Assembly: GCF_949987515.2 (NCBI RefSeq) | Contig: NC_082689.1 | Coordinates: 70,864,267 to 70,928,266, forward strand | From: Delphinus delphis | Lineage: Eukaryota; Chordata; Mammalia; Artiodactyla; Delphinidae | DNA length: 64,000 nt | Direction of reading: 5' to 3' | In this document: in pieces, positions 1 through 11,944 of the stretch | Layout of the letters: every line of letters starts with the position of its first letter | Position numbering within the stretch: the stretch's first letter is position 1 | Translations under genes and position numbers: made by a program | The notes under the pieces: model-generated | The model's database searches: none | What the model was told of the DNA's origin: nothing | Seen by the model: the letters and a program-made list of their open reading frames with translations, nothing else

Positions 1-760
1 CATTGAATCTGTAGTTTATTTTGGGTAGCGTTGTCGTTTTAACACTATTAAGTCTTCCAATCCACGATCATGTTATGTCTCCATTTGTTTAGGTCTTCCT
101 TAATCTCTTTCAGCAATGTTTTGTAGTTTTCAGTGTACAAGTCGTTCACCTCCTTGGTTAAATTTATTCCTAAGTATTTTATTCTTTTGGATGCTATTGT
201 AAATGGAATTGTATTCCTAATTTCTTTTTTGGATTGTTCATTGCTAGTGTATAAAAATACAACTGAATGGTTTGTGTCAATCTCATATCTTGCAACATTG
301 GTGAATTTATTTATTAGTACTAATAGTTTTGAAGAATTCTTTAGAATTTTTTACATATAAGATTATGTCATATGAATAGATAATTTTACTTCTTTGCCAT
401 CTGGATGCTTTTTTTCCCATCTTCTTGCCTAATTACTGTAGTTAAAACTTCCAGTACAAAGTCAAATAGAAATAGCAAAAGCAGGTAACCTTGTCTTATT
501 CCTGGTCTTAGGGAGAAAGCTTTCAGTCTTTTACCATTGAGTAGATGTTAGCTGTGGGTGTTTTGGGGGTTTTTTTGTTGTTTTCTGTTTGTTTGTTTGT
601 TTTGCTGCACCCCGCAGCTTGCAGGATCTTAGTTTCCTGACCAGTGATAGAAACCGGGCCCATGGCAGTGAAAGCACCAAATCCTAACCACTGGACCACC
701 AGGGAATTCCCAGCTGTGGGTTTTTCATAAATTCCTTTTATCATATTATAGAAGTTCTAA
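1..760 (-). mobile_element. L1 ORF2 fragment (reverse transcriptase part), truncated by window edge
   Basis: Read on the minus strand the segment encodes broken pieces of L1 ORF2 reverse transcriptase, including GIYEKPTA and, across an inserted SINE, NIYSMVKD, matching the family's YxKPTANI block; further pieces resemble the following RQG...LLF...VLEVL region. Frameshifts and stops make it non-functional. The + strand reads as the usual antisense L1 text. The element continues left of the window. Confidence 0.85.
560..711 (-). mobile_element. Old tRNA-derived SINE nested in L1
   Basis: The minus strand reads GGGAATTCCCTGGTGGTCCA, an A/B-box-like body, then an A-rich (CAAA)n tail. It is flanked by the duplication AGCTGTGGGT at 550-559 and 712-721. 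It interrupts the L1 reverse transcriptase codons, so it is younger than that L1. Sequence differs from the CHR-2 copies, consistent with an older CHR-related subfamily. Confidence 0.85.
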
Positions 761-2864
761 GAAAAAAATTTTTGCAACCTAGAATTGAACACACAGCCCA
801 GCTCTCAATCAGGGGTGAAAGCAGAATAAAAGACATTTTCAAACTTGCAAATTCTCAGAATATTTGCATGTCATCCATCTTTTCATAGGCAGTTGTTTGA
901 AAATGTACTACAGTGAAACAAAGAAGCAAAGTAAACAAAGGGAAGATGTAGGATCCAAAAATAGTAGACCTATCCAATCCAAGAGCACAATAAAAGAAGT
1001 CTATAAAATGACTTCAACTCTAGAAAGCAACCAGTCCCTATTTTAATACTATTAAGATAAAAGGATCCCAAGAGGGATCTTTATGGTAATATTTGGAAGT
1101 AGGGTTAAGTATGAAAGTATTGGTCCACAAATGAAGAAACCAGTCAAATTAAAACAGAAAGTCAGTAGCCTTAAGGAAGAATGAAATTGATTCCAAGTAA
1201 TAAAAAGAAAGAGACTGTTTAGATATACAGCGAGGAAGGCACCAAAAAAAAAAAAAGACTGTCTGGACGAGCATTATGAAGAAAACCAAACTGTGGAATG
1301 ATTGTAAGTAATTGGTGGCATAAGACAGACACCTTTATTTGAACTTAACACAAGAAACTGTCCTTGGAATGGCACCAAAGTCATGAAGTGTACCATCGGG
1401 ACTACTCTAAGTGATCACTATTTACATACTCAAGATAATGTTAAAGCTGCTTATTGGTTTTCAGTGTTCATGAAAGAAATCAAAGGAAGGTTTAATTATG
1501 GTTATAGAAGAGAATGAAAATATAATGAACATTCTGATGAAAAGACAAAAGAAATATTTTGGATTGTCCCTTGGACAAGGACTTTTTCCCAGCTGTCTCT
1601 TAGTCAGGTTGGGTTTTTTACGGTAATAGGCCTTCCAGATGTGTAGGAGGAAATGGCAGGTTTACAAGGCACTGTGAGGATTGCGAGCATGAAATCCTAA
1701 AAAGGATATGGAAGAAAACTTTACAAAAGCTTTGGTTTAAAAAAAGGAGGCTATCCTGTCATCCTTTAGGGAAGAAAGATAGAACAGGTGATAATTAGTA
1801 TATTTGAGGTAGAGGAAAAGAAAGTTCCAAGAGAATTTGCCACATTACTCTGAATGTTCTATCACTATTTAACTAGTTTCTAGTTTTTGCCTGAAAACCG
1901 AGAATGATATATCACATCCAATTCATTTTAAGCATAAATTTGAATCCATGAATAAAGTTTTTCATTTTTGCAGACACCACACCCTTTTTCCGTCCTCCAG
2001 TTCTTTTCAGTTTTGTTCCATCAGACAATTATGCCATTATGCTCCATGGAAACCATTCCGTGCATTCTTGGCATTAGAAATTGGTCCTCTTGGTCTCTAT
2101 AACTCCTACTAATATGAATGGGCATGACATCAGTATCAAAGAGTCATTTAGTTTGGCGTACAACATGAGATATTCTCATAATGAATTATTTTCTATGCAT
2201 GTAAAATATACAATTCAAAGCTTACCCAGAATATAAATAGTTCCTGAACATATTCTGTCCTTTCTGAAAAGCAATGCTGTATTTATATGCATAAATCCCA
2301 TGATTCCTTCTAGCCATTTTGGACATATTATATGTGACTTCACCAGAAAAGGAAAGTGGAAAGTTAAGCAATTATCCAGTGAATGTATTTAATGGAGACA
2401 GTCAGTCTGGGCCACGTAAGCAATAAAACATTTTCTCAGAATCCCCTTCTGAAACTTGAATTATCAATACAGGCACCTCAACCCCTCAGTTATTTGTGTA
2501 TGTGCTGCAAAGTGTTTGGAATGGGGATATTAAATGGCAATATTTTGCCTATTTTCATAGAAAAAGAAGAAATTTACCCTGTTTAAATAAATTTTCAGAA
2601 CTTTGGAGGTAGACATTGACAAGTTTAATTCTTTTCAATGTAGTAAATTATAGATCATAAGCTCTAGCTGAATTATGAAAATTGTGGCTCTTCCTGTAGG
2701 CTCCTTCAAATACAACTTTACCTAGAAGTAGAATAAAAAGGAGAATAGATCCTGTAGAGATTTCAGAGACTTATCTTAACCTGCTTGTAACTTATAGTTA
2801 AGAACCTTGGGGCTCAGAGTACAAATGTGTAAAATACATAAATTAGCACCTTGAGTCAAAAACC
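761..2864. other. AT-rich DNA without recognised genes
   Basis: No convincing exon or named repeat was found. There is an A-run near 1242-1256 and several short open frames that look random. Some of this may be decayed transposon sequence too old to identify by eye. Confidence 0.5.
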
Positions 2865-2872
2865 AAGGTATG

Positions 2873-3088
2873 GGGGCTTCCCTGGTGGCGCAGTGGTTGA
2901 GAGTCCGCCTGCCGATGCAGGGGACACGGGTTCATGCCCCGGTCCGGGAGGATCCCACATGCTGCGGAGCGGCTGGGCCCGTGAGCCATGGCCGCTGAGC
3001 CTGCGCGTCCGTAGGCTGTGCTCCGCAACGGGAGAGGCCACAACAGTGAGAGGCCCGCGTACGGCAAAAAAAAAAAAAAAAAAAAAAA
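2873..3088 (+). mobile_element. CHR-2-type cetacean SINE
   Basis: Near-complete copy from GGGCTTCCCTGGTGGCGCAG to an A-tail of about 23 bases, flanked by the target duplication AAGGTATG at 2865-2872 and 3087-3094. The tRNA-derived head carries polymerase III A- and B-box-like motifs. It has the variant CCGTAGGC where most copies have CCGGAGCC. Confidence 0.95.
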
Positions 3089-3094
3089 GGTATG

Positions 3095-3459
3095 TTTTTA
3101 ACCAGCACTGAAATATGGATAAGGTCTCCCTCCCACTCTTCTGCCCACTTAGGGTGGCCCCGTAGGAAGCCAAGGGGCAGTGATGAAAATGTAATATATC
3201 ATGATTGTTGTAGTAGTTTGACAGCTATAAAGACAACAAAAATCATAAAAAATTCATGTAAAGTTGGTGAATTTATAATAGATGTATATTATTATATATT
3301 ATAATAAAACAATAGTAAAATGAAATATTTAAAATTTAAATGTATTATATTTAAATATCTCAATAAAACAAATAAAAAATGTAAAAGAAGGGGTGAGAAA
3401 ATTTGAAAATAATTAGCAATTAGAAGAGCTACGTGGACCTTAAAATATTCCCTTTTCCC
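3095..3459. repeat. Short unique segment and AT-rich low-complexity DNA
   Basis: From about 3280 to 3390 the sequence is almost pure A/T with imperfect ATTTAAA and TATTATAT units. No gene is seen. Confidence 0.6.
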
Positions 3460-3488
3460 TCCTTCATTGTTTCTTTTTTCTTTTCTTT

Positions 3489-3813
3489 TTTAAAATTTAT
3501 TTATTTATTTATTTTTGTTGCGTTGGGTCCTCGTTGCTGCGCATGGGCTTTCTCTAGTTGTGGCGAGTGGGTGCTACTCTTCATTGCGGTGCAAGGACTT
3601 CTCATTGTGGTGGCTTCTCTTGCTGCGGAGCACGGGCTCTAGGCATGCGGGCTCAGTAGTTGTGACTCGCGGGCTCTAGAGTGCAGGCTCAGTAGTTGTG
3701 GCGCACAGGCTTAGTTGCTCCGCGGCATTTAGGATCTTCCCAGACCAGTGATGGAACCTGTATCCCCTGCACTGGCAGGCGGATTCTTAACCACTGCACC
3801 ACGAGGGAAGTCC
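3489..3813 (-). mobile_element. Long CHR-family SINE (~325 bp)
   Basis: Minus strand starts GGACTTCCCTCGTGGTGCAG and continues through several CACAACTACTGAGCC-like modules to GACCCAACGCAACAAAAAT plus an (AAAT)n tail. The duplication TCCTTCATTG at 3460-3469 and 3815-3824 marks the insertion. Divergence from the short copies suggests an older subfamily. Confidence 0.9.
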
Positions 3814-3824
3814 ATCCTTCATTG

Positions 3825-4894
3825 CTTCTTTTCTTCTGGTCCCTCTATATTCTTCTACAGTTTTTTCCCCATTCTTTAAAATTTTATTTCCATAACCCAT
3901 GATTAGCAAATTATCTGGTAATTTTTAATCATAGAAAGTGACTATTACATGTGTGGTTGAGGAAGACAGCCTTTATGGAATCATGTGTTGCAGGGTTTCT
4001 CTTGGCTAGATAAACAAAGTTCTGTTAGGGTAACATGTGGACATAACTATGTTATCATAAGGACAGCTGCCAGGAAGGTAGAACCAAATTTGATGCTCAA
4101 TCACAGCAACTCTATTAGCCCTTGAGGATGACATATTTGCTTTCTCTTCCTTTCCATGGTCTTGACTTTCTATATTAATTTCATCTTCCTTGTGATACAT
4201 TTCTTCTTCTTCATGAACCGCCTAAATTCCTTTTGAGACAGAAAAGGAATATAAACAAGGGAAATAGAATTGTAATAATAATGATGATGCTTATGATCAT
4301 GGGATTGTTCCTGTATATGGAAAGGACTGTGGTGGTTTGCACTCTGCTGACACTTCTTTTCCCAAAACACAGAGGTAAGTAATTAGTATTTCCCTGTACC
4401 AGTGTGTAATGGTCTGAAATTACAGAAAAAAAAGAAGAAATATGTTCTCATTTGTTCTTTACATACAGAAGAAGTTAAACTTACTGATGCACTTGTGAAA
4501 GCAACCTCATCTGAACTTCTAACTTGAGAACTTTTTCCACTCCTCTTCAGGAATGGTAATGTCCTGATATATGGGATGTTTTCTGTTTGCCCTTCCAAAT
4601 CCACCATTCACCCTTCTCTTTTATATACTGCATGATTGAGCATCTTTTCCTCTGATTCAACCAACGGGAAGCACAAGTAGGAGGGTGGAAAGGGGATAAA
4701 GTTGGATGTTTTTTCCCCCAGCTTTCTTTATGTCAGGTGAAATTCTCTTTCAAACCATACAGGTGCCTCCCTCCCCACCTACAGTTATAGCTACTGGCTC
4801 TAGATTCCATTGAGTACTTCCTTCCGTCTCCTGCAGTCCTAGTAAATACACCCTATAGGGTTTCACAGTCCCTGTTGGTTTCTCCCAATCCTGC
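3825..4894. other. Unique DNA, no gene recognised
   Basis: AT-rich sequence with no repeat I can name and no exon-like frame. Short open frames on both strands lack recognisable domains. Confidence 0.5.
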
Positions 4895-5357
4895 TATAAT
4901 GGGTTGAATGGTGGCCCCAAGAAAGATATTAAAAGATGTCCACATCTTAACCCCTTGTTTGGAAAAATGATCTTTGCAGATGTAATTAAGTTGAGGATCT
5001 TGAGATTAGGAGATCATCCTTGACTGTTTGGGTGGGCCCTAAATCCAACAAGTGTCCTTATGAAAGAAAGGCAAAGAGGAATTTGACACAGACAGAAGAG
5101 GAGAAGGCAACGTAAAAACAGAGGCAGAGATTGGAGTGATGTAGCCACAGTCAAGGAAGCCAAAGAATGCCAATAACCAACAGAAGCAGGAAGAGGCCAG
5201 GAAGGATTCTCCTCTAGAGCCTCTGGAGGGAGTGCAGTCTGGCCAACACCTTGATTTTGGACTTCTGGTTTCCAGATTGGTGAGAGAATGAACTTCTGTT
5301 GTTTTGAGCCACCAAGTTAGTGGTAATTTGTTACAGTAGCTCTAGGAAACAAATACA
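4895..5357 (+). mobile_element. ERVL-MaLR-like solo LTR
   Basis: The segment has the text pattern of mammalian MaLR/MLT-type LTRs: TATAATGGGTTGAATGGTGG at the 5' end, GTGTCCTTATGAAAGA, GGAAGGATTCTCCTCTAGAG, CACCTTGATTTTGGACTT, and a 3' end with GTTACAGTAGCTCTAGGAAA. No internal retroviral region flanks it, so it is a solo LTR or fragment. The exact subfamily is not determined. Confidence 0.75.
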
Positions 5358-6445
5358 CCTGCCCATACCTTTGTAAAAAGACCCCCTTAAAACTCTTGCC
5401 ATTTACCCAGTTTGCGTGTCTCACCTATCTCCTGCCAAGATCTGCTGGATGCATCTGACAATGAGTGAGTGTCTCATTATTTTACCTCTGAACTATAGGA
5501 ATGCTCTGGTGACCTAAAAGAAAAACTGGCATTTCCTTTACTTATTCTTATTAAATAGTATTTAGCCTATATACACTGGTAACTTTTTATTCAGCATGAG
5601 GTAGACCTAGATGCATAAGGTACGTTACCAAGTCCCAAAAAGACCTTATTGTGGGGTTGTTTCTCCTGTAAGATAGTTCCGCAGTAAGGATGGTAGTTTT
5701 CAAAATGTTCTATGAAATGTCCTATGCAGTGGGAATTGATATCTGGAAGAAGAGACTGTAACTTAGTTTTATGACTATGACTTTTCATATCTAATTTCCA
5801 AAACCATGATCAAGAATAGAGTCACCAGGTGGCCTACCAAAACAACCCCTGTGGGAGAGATCAGGCCAAAAGATGGTTACATGAACGTTGTTTCTAGAGA
5901 AGTAAAGCCATGACACAGGCCAGGGAAAATTAATCAGAGAAGAACCCTAGGACAGCTCTTTGGGGAGCATCTATATTTAATGTGCAAAAGGTTGAAGAAG
6001 AGGCAGAAGAGTAGTTAGAAGCATAGAAGGAGAACCAGGAGAGTGAGGAGTTTCAAGGTACCTGAAAGCATGAAGTGTTTCTAAATCTGAACCTCAGGGG
6101 TTCAGAGGAATGAGCACTAAAAAAAGGCCATTAATTTGGAGACTTTCAGGAGAGTGCCTGGGACAAAAGCCAGACTGCAAGAGAAGGCTCTCCCAGCTAC
6201 TGATAAGGGTCTACTGGGCTGGGTCAGTTTTCAAACACACAAAGAGCAACTATCTCATAGTGATGGCTCTCAACATTGGCTGTACATTCTCACCCGTAGG
6301 ATGCTTTTAACTAATACCAACACTGGGGTCCCCTCCCAGACCAATCAAATCAGAATTGGGGGAACAGGAGTCCAGGTGATACCATTGTTTAAAAGCCCCG
6401 GCTTCTTCTAATGAGCATTCAAGATTAAGATTTACTGCTATGGAG
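5358..6445. other. Unique DNA, no gene recognised
   Basis: No named repeat or exon is seen. Open frames around 6110-6411 carry no recognisable domain. Confidence 0.45.
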
Positions 6446-6665
6446 GAGTCCACAGACTATAGCCCAGGCCCAAATCCAGCAGGCTGACCATTTTTATAAA
6501 TAAAGTTTATCATGAAACAGATGCACCCGTTGTCAGCTGGTATATTGTCAGTAGCTGCTTTCATGCTACAATGGCGGAGTCAAATAGTTGTAATGGAGAC
6601 CACATTGCCCACATATATGAAAATATTAACTATCCGGTCCTTACAGAGAAAGTTTGAAGACTTGG
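6446..6665 (-). mobile_element. hAT-Charlie-like nonautonomous DNA transposon
   Basis: Contains CACAGACTATAGCCCAGGCC, TTTTTATAAATAAAGTTTAT, GCTGCTTTCATGCTACAATG and TTACAGAGAAAGTTTG, the reverse complement of a very common mammalian hAT MITE whose ends read like GGTCGGCAAACTTT. It is decayed and encodes no transposase. Subfamily is uncertain. Confidence 0.75.
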
Positions 6666-6670
6666 TATAG

Positions 6671-6907
6671 AGTGGGGTTTCTCAACTTTGGCACTGTTGA
6701 CATTTTTGACGGGATAATTCTTCATTGTGGGGAGCTGTCCTGTGCATCATAGAAAGTATAACAGCATCCTTCGCCTTTAACCACTAGTAGCCAGTAGCAC
6801 CCCCTCCCAGCCCCACTCCCCGCCAAGTCATGACCATCAAAACACCTCCACACATTCCTTAATGTCCCAGGGGGTGCAAAATTGCCCTGGTTGAGAACCA
6901 CTGCTGT
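6671..6907 (-). mobile_element. Second hAT-Charlie-like MITE
   Basis: Ends are inverted: GTGGGGTTTCTCAACT at the left and GGTTGAGAACCACTG at the right, with the body ATGTCCCAGGGGGTGCAAAA typical of a MER5-like hAT element. It lies only about five bases from the preceding DNA transposon. No coding capacity. Confidence 0.8.
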
Positions 6908-6924
6908 AGACTATCAAAGAATAT

Positions 6925-7830
6925 GCAGTAAATTCTTGTTGTTCACAGCAGTTATGTTCTGTAAAGTCACTAAAAACACTGAATTAATGAATACTGAGCC
7001 ATTGCTCCTAGGGGAAATACAGGGTTAGGTTCCTGTGAGCTTCTGGTCAGAACAAAATCAATACATATTCCTGTTTCATGTGTGTTTCTGTTTAAAGACA
7101 AAATATATATATGATTATACATATATAATAATATATATAATATCATATGTAATATAATGGTATATATACATATATAGACACATATATATATATATTACAA
7201 ATAATTATTGACATATTTCTTTATAATAAAACACTAGACAAGATAGGTTTAACATTTTCATGACCCTAGGTAACATGAACGTAAATTCCTTTGTTTTCAG
7301 CCTCACAACAATCCATCATCTCATGAATCCACAAATACATTTTTTATCTTTTTTATAACTTCATCATGGACTATAGGTGTCACACTTTCTGGAGCAGCCT
7401 CATGTACAGATTGGTGGATTTCCTCTTCTTTTTTCTGAACGTACCATCTTGTTGATTCATTAACATTGAGCTCACAGCCAAAGCACTATAACTCATGCCT
7501 ACACAAAGCATATTTTCTCCATAAGGAACATCACAGTTCAGTGTTTAAGGAACACACTAGACAGTACTTCACCACAACATTTGAGGCCATTTTAAACAGT
7601 GAAATCATCAACAAAGAGCATAAAAATGCAAAAATCATGGCAACAAATAGACTGCAAAAAGTACACCATTTACAATCTAAGAGCTGAAACAAGAAGACAG
7701 AGATCACCTTGCTCAACTTGAACTGAAAATGTGCCTGACAGGAGACTAAAATTCTTTGCTGCTCGGTGCATGTCCACAAATGCCACAAGAATTGGTTTTG
7801 GAATTACAAATAAATTTTAGTGCATAAACT
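6925..7830 (+). mobile_element. Probable ancient DNA transposon or other old repeat, class uncertain
   Basis: The text ACTGAGCCATTGCTCCTAGG, GGTTAGGTTCCTGTGAGC and, further on, TTGATTCATTAACATTGAGC recalls a repeated mammalian fossil element. An AT-rich microsatellite (7100-7200) interrupts it. I cannot name the family or define the right end, and the open frames at 7466-7788 show no transposase motif. Confidence 0.4.
7105..7200. repeat. (TA)n-rich microsatellite
   Basis: Imperfect ATAT/ATAC runs about 95 bases long, likely unstable in length. Confidence 0.8.
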
Positions 7831-7869
7831 AAACAGTAAGAGAATCAACTATATAAGATAACACTAAAC

Positions 7870-7990
7870 TACCAGCATGTAAATCCCAACTTGGACAAGG
7901 ACCATGGTTTATTTATCCTTACATAACAAATGCTTAACACATGGCTAGTATTCAATAGATATATGTCTAGCAAACTAATGAACATTAGAA
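7870..7990 (+). mobile_element. L2 3'-end remnant
   Basis: Resembles the L2 tail: GGACAAGGACCATGGTTTAT, then AACACATGGCTAGTATTCAA and a tail-like TAGATATATG. It is short and diverged. Confidence 0.5.
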
Positions 7991-8744
7991 AGAAAAAAGT
8001 ATTCTAATCTGCTCATCGTTCTTTTAAAATGAAGTAATTCTTATAGCATGAAGACTATGGAGAATTTAAAGAAGATCTGGTGATTTTTACTGACTGTTCC
8101 AATGCTATCTGAAGAAGTTTGAAACTTGACAACTGGTTATCCAAATGTGGAGAACACAGGTGAAATTTGGAAGTGCACCATGGAGCAAGTAGAGAAGGTG
8201 ACAAGTATAAATTTAAGGCAGTTTTCAGGTCCCCTTAAACTAAAGTGAGTTTGGAATATGAAACCCAATTCATCCTGACTTCTACTGACTGGTGAGGTCA
8301 GGCCAGCTCTGGGCATCTCAAGAAAGTCAGAGTTGCCTCTGTGACTCTTCATGACAGTTAACTTAAGATTCAATTAATCACAGAATAGTGGTAACTCTGC
8401 TCAGTAAAGGGTGAATTCTTTTCTTCATGTTTGCACATCTTCTACAAGTTTCTGCACTGTCTGGAATTTCTATGAAGAATTCCTATTCTCTGGGCAATCA
8501 CTTCCAAACACTATTATTTTTGCCAATGTCCAAGATCAATATAATAATCGCAGCAATGAGATCTTACATTTTAAAATTAGTAATGATAGCTAACATATTA
8601 TTATTTATTATTTACCAGGTAAATAATACTTAGTGATATAGACTTATGACATAAGTAATATTATAATAGTCATATGATATGAATAAATATATATTTATTC
8701 ATATCCATTTAATATAACTTATATATAGGAAAAATTATTAGCCT
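7991..8744. other. Unique to AT-rich DNA including 30-bp palindrome
   Basis: No gene seen. The right part (8575-8740) is AT-rich and includes a perfect palindrome at 8676-8705. Confidence 0.5.
8676..8705. repeat. Perfect 30-bp AT-rich palindrome
   Basis: The left arm GATATGAATAAATAT is followed without a spacer by its exact reverse complement ATATTTATTCATATC. Such perfect spacer-free palindromes can extrude as cruciforms and are unstable. AT-rich context raises the chance of occurrence. Confidence 0.95.
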
Positions 8745-8749
8745 CCTCA

Positions 8750-8826
8750 TTATTTTTCCAGTTTTATTGAGATATAATTGACATACAGCACTGTATAAGA
8801 TTAAGGTGTGCAGCATAATGATTTTA
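8750..8826 (-). mobile_element. L1 3'-end fragment
   Basis: Contains TTTTATTGAGATATAATTGA and ATTAAGGTGTGCAGCATAAT, the antisense text of an old L1 3' terminus. Confidence 0.65.
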
Positions 8827-8829
8827 TCT

Positions 8830-8962
8830 TCCCCCATTTTATAATGAGGAAACTAAGGTACACAGAGGTCAAGTAACTTGCCCAGGGTCACACAGCAATT
8901 AAACAAGAGAACAAGGGTTCAAATCTATTTCCTAACTCCCATCCACCAAGCCATCTGCTATA
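8830..8962 (-). mobile_element. MIR SINE
   Basis: Clear reverse-complement MIR core: CATTTTATAATGAGGAAACT, CAGAGGTCAAGTAACTTGCC, CAGGGTCACACAGCAATTAA and a GGGTTCAAATC segment. It directly abuts an L1 3' fragment. Confidence 0.85.
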
Positions 8963-9843
8963 CAATATAAAGAGACTGCACAGTAGTTTGAAATGATCAG
9001 AAAATATATCTTTGGCTAAATTTTCTGAGTCTGTAGACATATTAACCACTCAGTAATATTTATTAGTCATAAACCTACTGAGCACTGGTAAAATACAAAA
9101 TTTCATCGCACTTGTGGAGATTGTAAATTTTTACCAGTGCCTGATGAGAAAGACATCTTGTTTTCCACTTCTTTTTTCTTTTAATTTTGTTACCTGATTC
9201 AGACTGTTATCTTCTTTTTTGTCTTTCTTACTAATGTAATTTGCCTCAAAATTTGTTATAACATGAAAAATAAAATCATGCCTTTGTCATGGGGGTTTTC
9301 TAATTCATGGGAAAAGATCAAGACAGCCTGTCAAAGTGATATTAACCGTTTTTTCGAAAATATGAAGATAAGACCTTAGAAAGCCCAGGAAATGCTGTAG
9401 CATGAGTGGAAAAAAACAATTGTTTCAATCAGGACATACTCTACTTTACTATACACAAATTAAGATGATTTAAGGGCAGGAGTAGCTGTATACAGTGACT
9501 GCCAGAGGAACCTAGAAAACACGTTCTGTTTTGACCATAACAAAATTAATCACGCGCAGAATGGCTGAATCTGATAAAGGATTCTTATCTAGCACATGTG
9601 GCTACTTATCAGCCTCGGTACCAAAAAAAGAAAGAAAGAATGCAGACAAAAGCAGACTGGATCAAGGCAGAGTATTCAATCGTTTTTACATTCTTCAAAA
9701 TAGGAATTTTCTAAGAAAAATAAAATGAGGAAACCAGGCTTGTCAGAATGTTGATATCAGAGGAAGACAACTGATTTATTTTTGTAGAATAAATTTATAA
9801 AATAAATTAGCCGAAACTACAGCAATAATGCAGGATGCTTTAA
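8963..9843. other. Unique DNA, no gene recognised
   Basis: AT-rich, no named repeat, no exon-like frame. A (AAAG)n-like run lies near 9626-9640. Confidence 0.5.
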
Positions 9844-9854
9844 GAAAGCATGTC

Positions 9855-10058
9855 GGGCTTCCCTGGTGGCGCAGTGGTTGAGAGTCCGCCTGCCGATGCA
9901 GGGGACACGGCTTCGTGCCCCGGTCCGGGAAGATCCCACATGCCGCGGAGCGGCTGGGCCCGTGAGCCATGGCCGCTGAGCCTGCGCGTCCGGAGCCTGT
10001 GCTCCGCAAAGGGAGAGGCCACAACAGTGAGAGGCCCGCGTACCGCAAAAAAAAAAAG
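9855..10058 (+). mobile_element. CHR-2-type cetacean SINE
   Basis: Full-length copy with an 11-base A-tail and an 11-base duplication GAAAGCATGTC at 9844-9854 and 10059-10069. It has the variant GGCTTCGTGCC in the B-box-like region, shared with the copy at 17747. Confidence 0.95.
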
Positions 10059-10069
10059 GAAAGCATGTC

Positions 10070-11663
10070 CTCACCTATAAAGAAAGATTCCCCTGCAATA
10101 TCAAACAAGCATTTGATTTTGGGAGGGGGATGAATGGGAAACATAAAAAAAAAAAAGGGATGTTGATCAGGTATGAGTTAGTCACTTCTATCCTTGACTA
10201 ATCTTTCTCCTTTTTCATCTCCTCAAAATTTTCATCTTCCTGATGTGCATAAGAACTAAATAAAATCTGATGGGAGGCAATTAGCAAAACACTAGCAGAA
10301 TGGTAAATAGCGATTATTCCCCCAAAGCAATCTAACCTCATTGAACAAAAATAAAAGTGTAGAAGGAAGTGGAGTAGTTTTCATTATTGTGTATCTTAAA
10401 TATAACCTTGTTCAAATATAATCTTGCTTAAATATAATCTAATCTCACTAAGCAAAAATGAAATCTTTTGGGGGGGTTGCGTGAAAGGTACATCATTTTC
10501 TCTCTTAGACGTAAGCATATGTTCCCAGTCAAATGTCTTAAGATTTTTAAGATTACGTAATTACACTTACAGAATTTGGGATTTTAGAAAACCCTATTTG
10601 CTAGTGCATATCCTAATCTTACAACATAATGTGACATTTTACTAGTCTATTTAAAGTCACAGACAATCTAAAATACATCTTATTTTCTATTTGATCCATT
10701 TTTATTATTTCCTTAATTTTAAATTTGTGGAAAATGTCTCTTGTATTAGATGGAAATTTGTAAGAAGTGCATGCAGGCCCTCTAATTGCGTGAAAAGCAA
10801 ACCAAAAGTGCGGATTGGATTTGAAATGGGGTTATTGAGAAAGGAAGAATGCTCCCAGTCCCTGGGTCTTGTTAAAAATAGGGCAGACTCTCCTCTGTCT
10901 GGGCGGGTTTGGGTGTGGTCCCGACTGAAGGCAGGAGAGTGGACAAGAATAGATGACCGCACACTGTCCCTGACATCCTGAGGACACTAGGATCCTAGAA
11001 GCCCCTGGACTCAGCAGGGTGGGAGTAAATGAGAGAAAAACTCTTCTGAGTTTTTGTTGAACCACCAGAGCCTGAGATGTAAACACATCCTTCATTCCTG
11101 TAGGTTTCTGTAACTGGAAAACCCAAGAATATATGGGTAGCCTCTTTTTACCCAATCAATGCATTAGTCATGATGTGCTAGAAAGGATCTCAGAAAGTAT
11201 TCACCCTTAGGCAGTTACAAAAGGGTGTAACTCTTAGTTTTAGGAAACTGAATCTCCTGGGGATCCAGGGGAGCGTATTATTTAAAGGAATTCTATATTG
11301 AGTCCTTTCCTTAAGAAAACACCCACCCTCTGTTTTGCTTTTTTTGTTTGTCCATAATTCTGGTTTTCCTAAAATGAGGTGTACTTGTGTGAGACTGTCT
11401 TAATTTTCACTACTACATTAAGAATTTTTTTTAAAAGATTCAGTATTTATTGACTGTATCTTTATGTAGTTACTAAAATTATAACTATAAAAACTAAACA
11501 ACTTGTGAAAATGTAAATGAAAAGTTGTATGAGAAAGGTAGAGCTTGAAATCGTGCATTTGCTAAAGATTTTACAACTATATAAACTATATTTACAACTA
11601 TATTTACAACTATAGTTATATCTGAATTAAGATCAGAAGATGCTTTTATAAGATAAGGGTTGA
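10070..11663. other. Unique DNA, no gene recognised
   Basis: No repeat or exon identified. Open frames at 10691-11155 overlap on opposite strands and carry no domain, so they are probably chance frames. Confidence 0.5.
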
Positions 11664-11800
11664 GGGACTTCCCTGGTATTCTGGTGGTTAAAACTCCATG
11701 CTCCCAATGCAGGGGGCACAGGTTCAGTCCCTGGTCAGGGAACTAAGATCCCACATGCTGCATGGCGCAGGCAAAAAAATTTAAAAATTAAAAAAAAAAA
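11664..11800 (+). mobile_element. Old CHR-related tRNA SINE
   Basis: Starts GGGACTTCCCTGGTATTCTG, has GGTTCAGTCCCTGGTCAGGG and ends in an A-rich tail. Imperfect duplication: AAGATAAGGGTTGA upstream and AAGATAAAGATTGA downstream. The differences between the duplications fit an older insertion. Confidence 0.85.
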
Positions 11801-11944
11801 AAGATAAAGATTGATAACAACACAATATTATAGAAAATTTATATAAATGTGCCTATTAATTTCAAATTAATTATAAAAGTAACTGAACCATTTATATGTT
11901 CCATTGGCTCTTCGCTTAAAGTGAAATATTGAGGCATAATGCAT

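Noticed and set aside
2873..2960. tRNA-like head with A- and B-box-like motifs
   Set aside because: It belongs to a SINE, not to a tRNA gene; no cloverleaf or anticodon arm is preserved.
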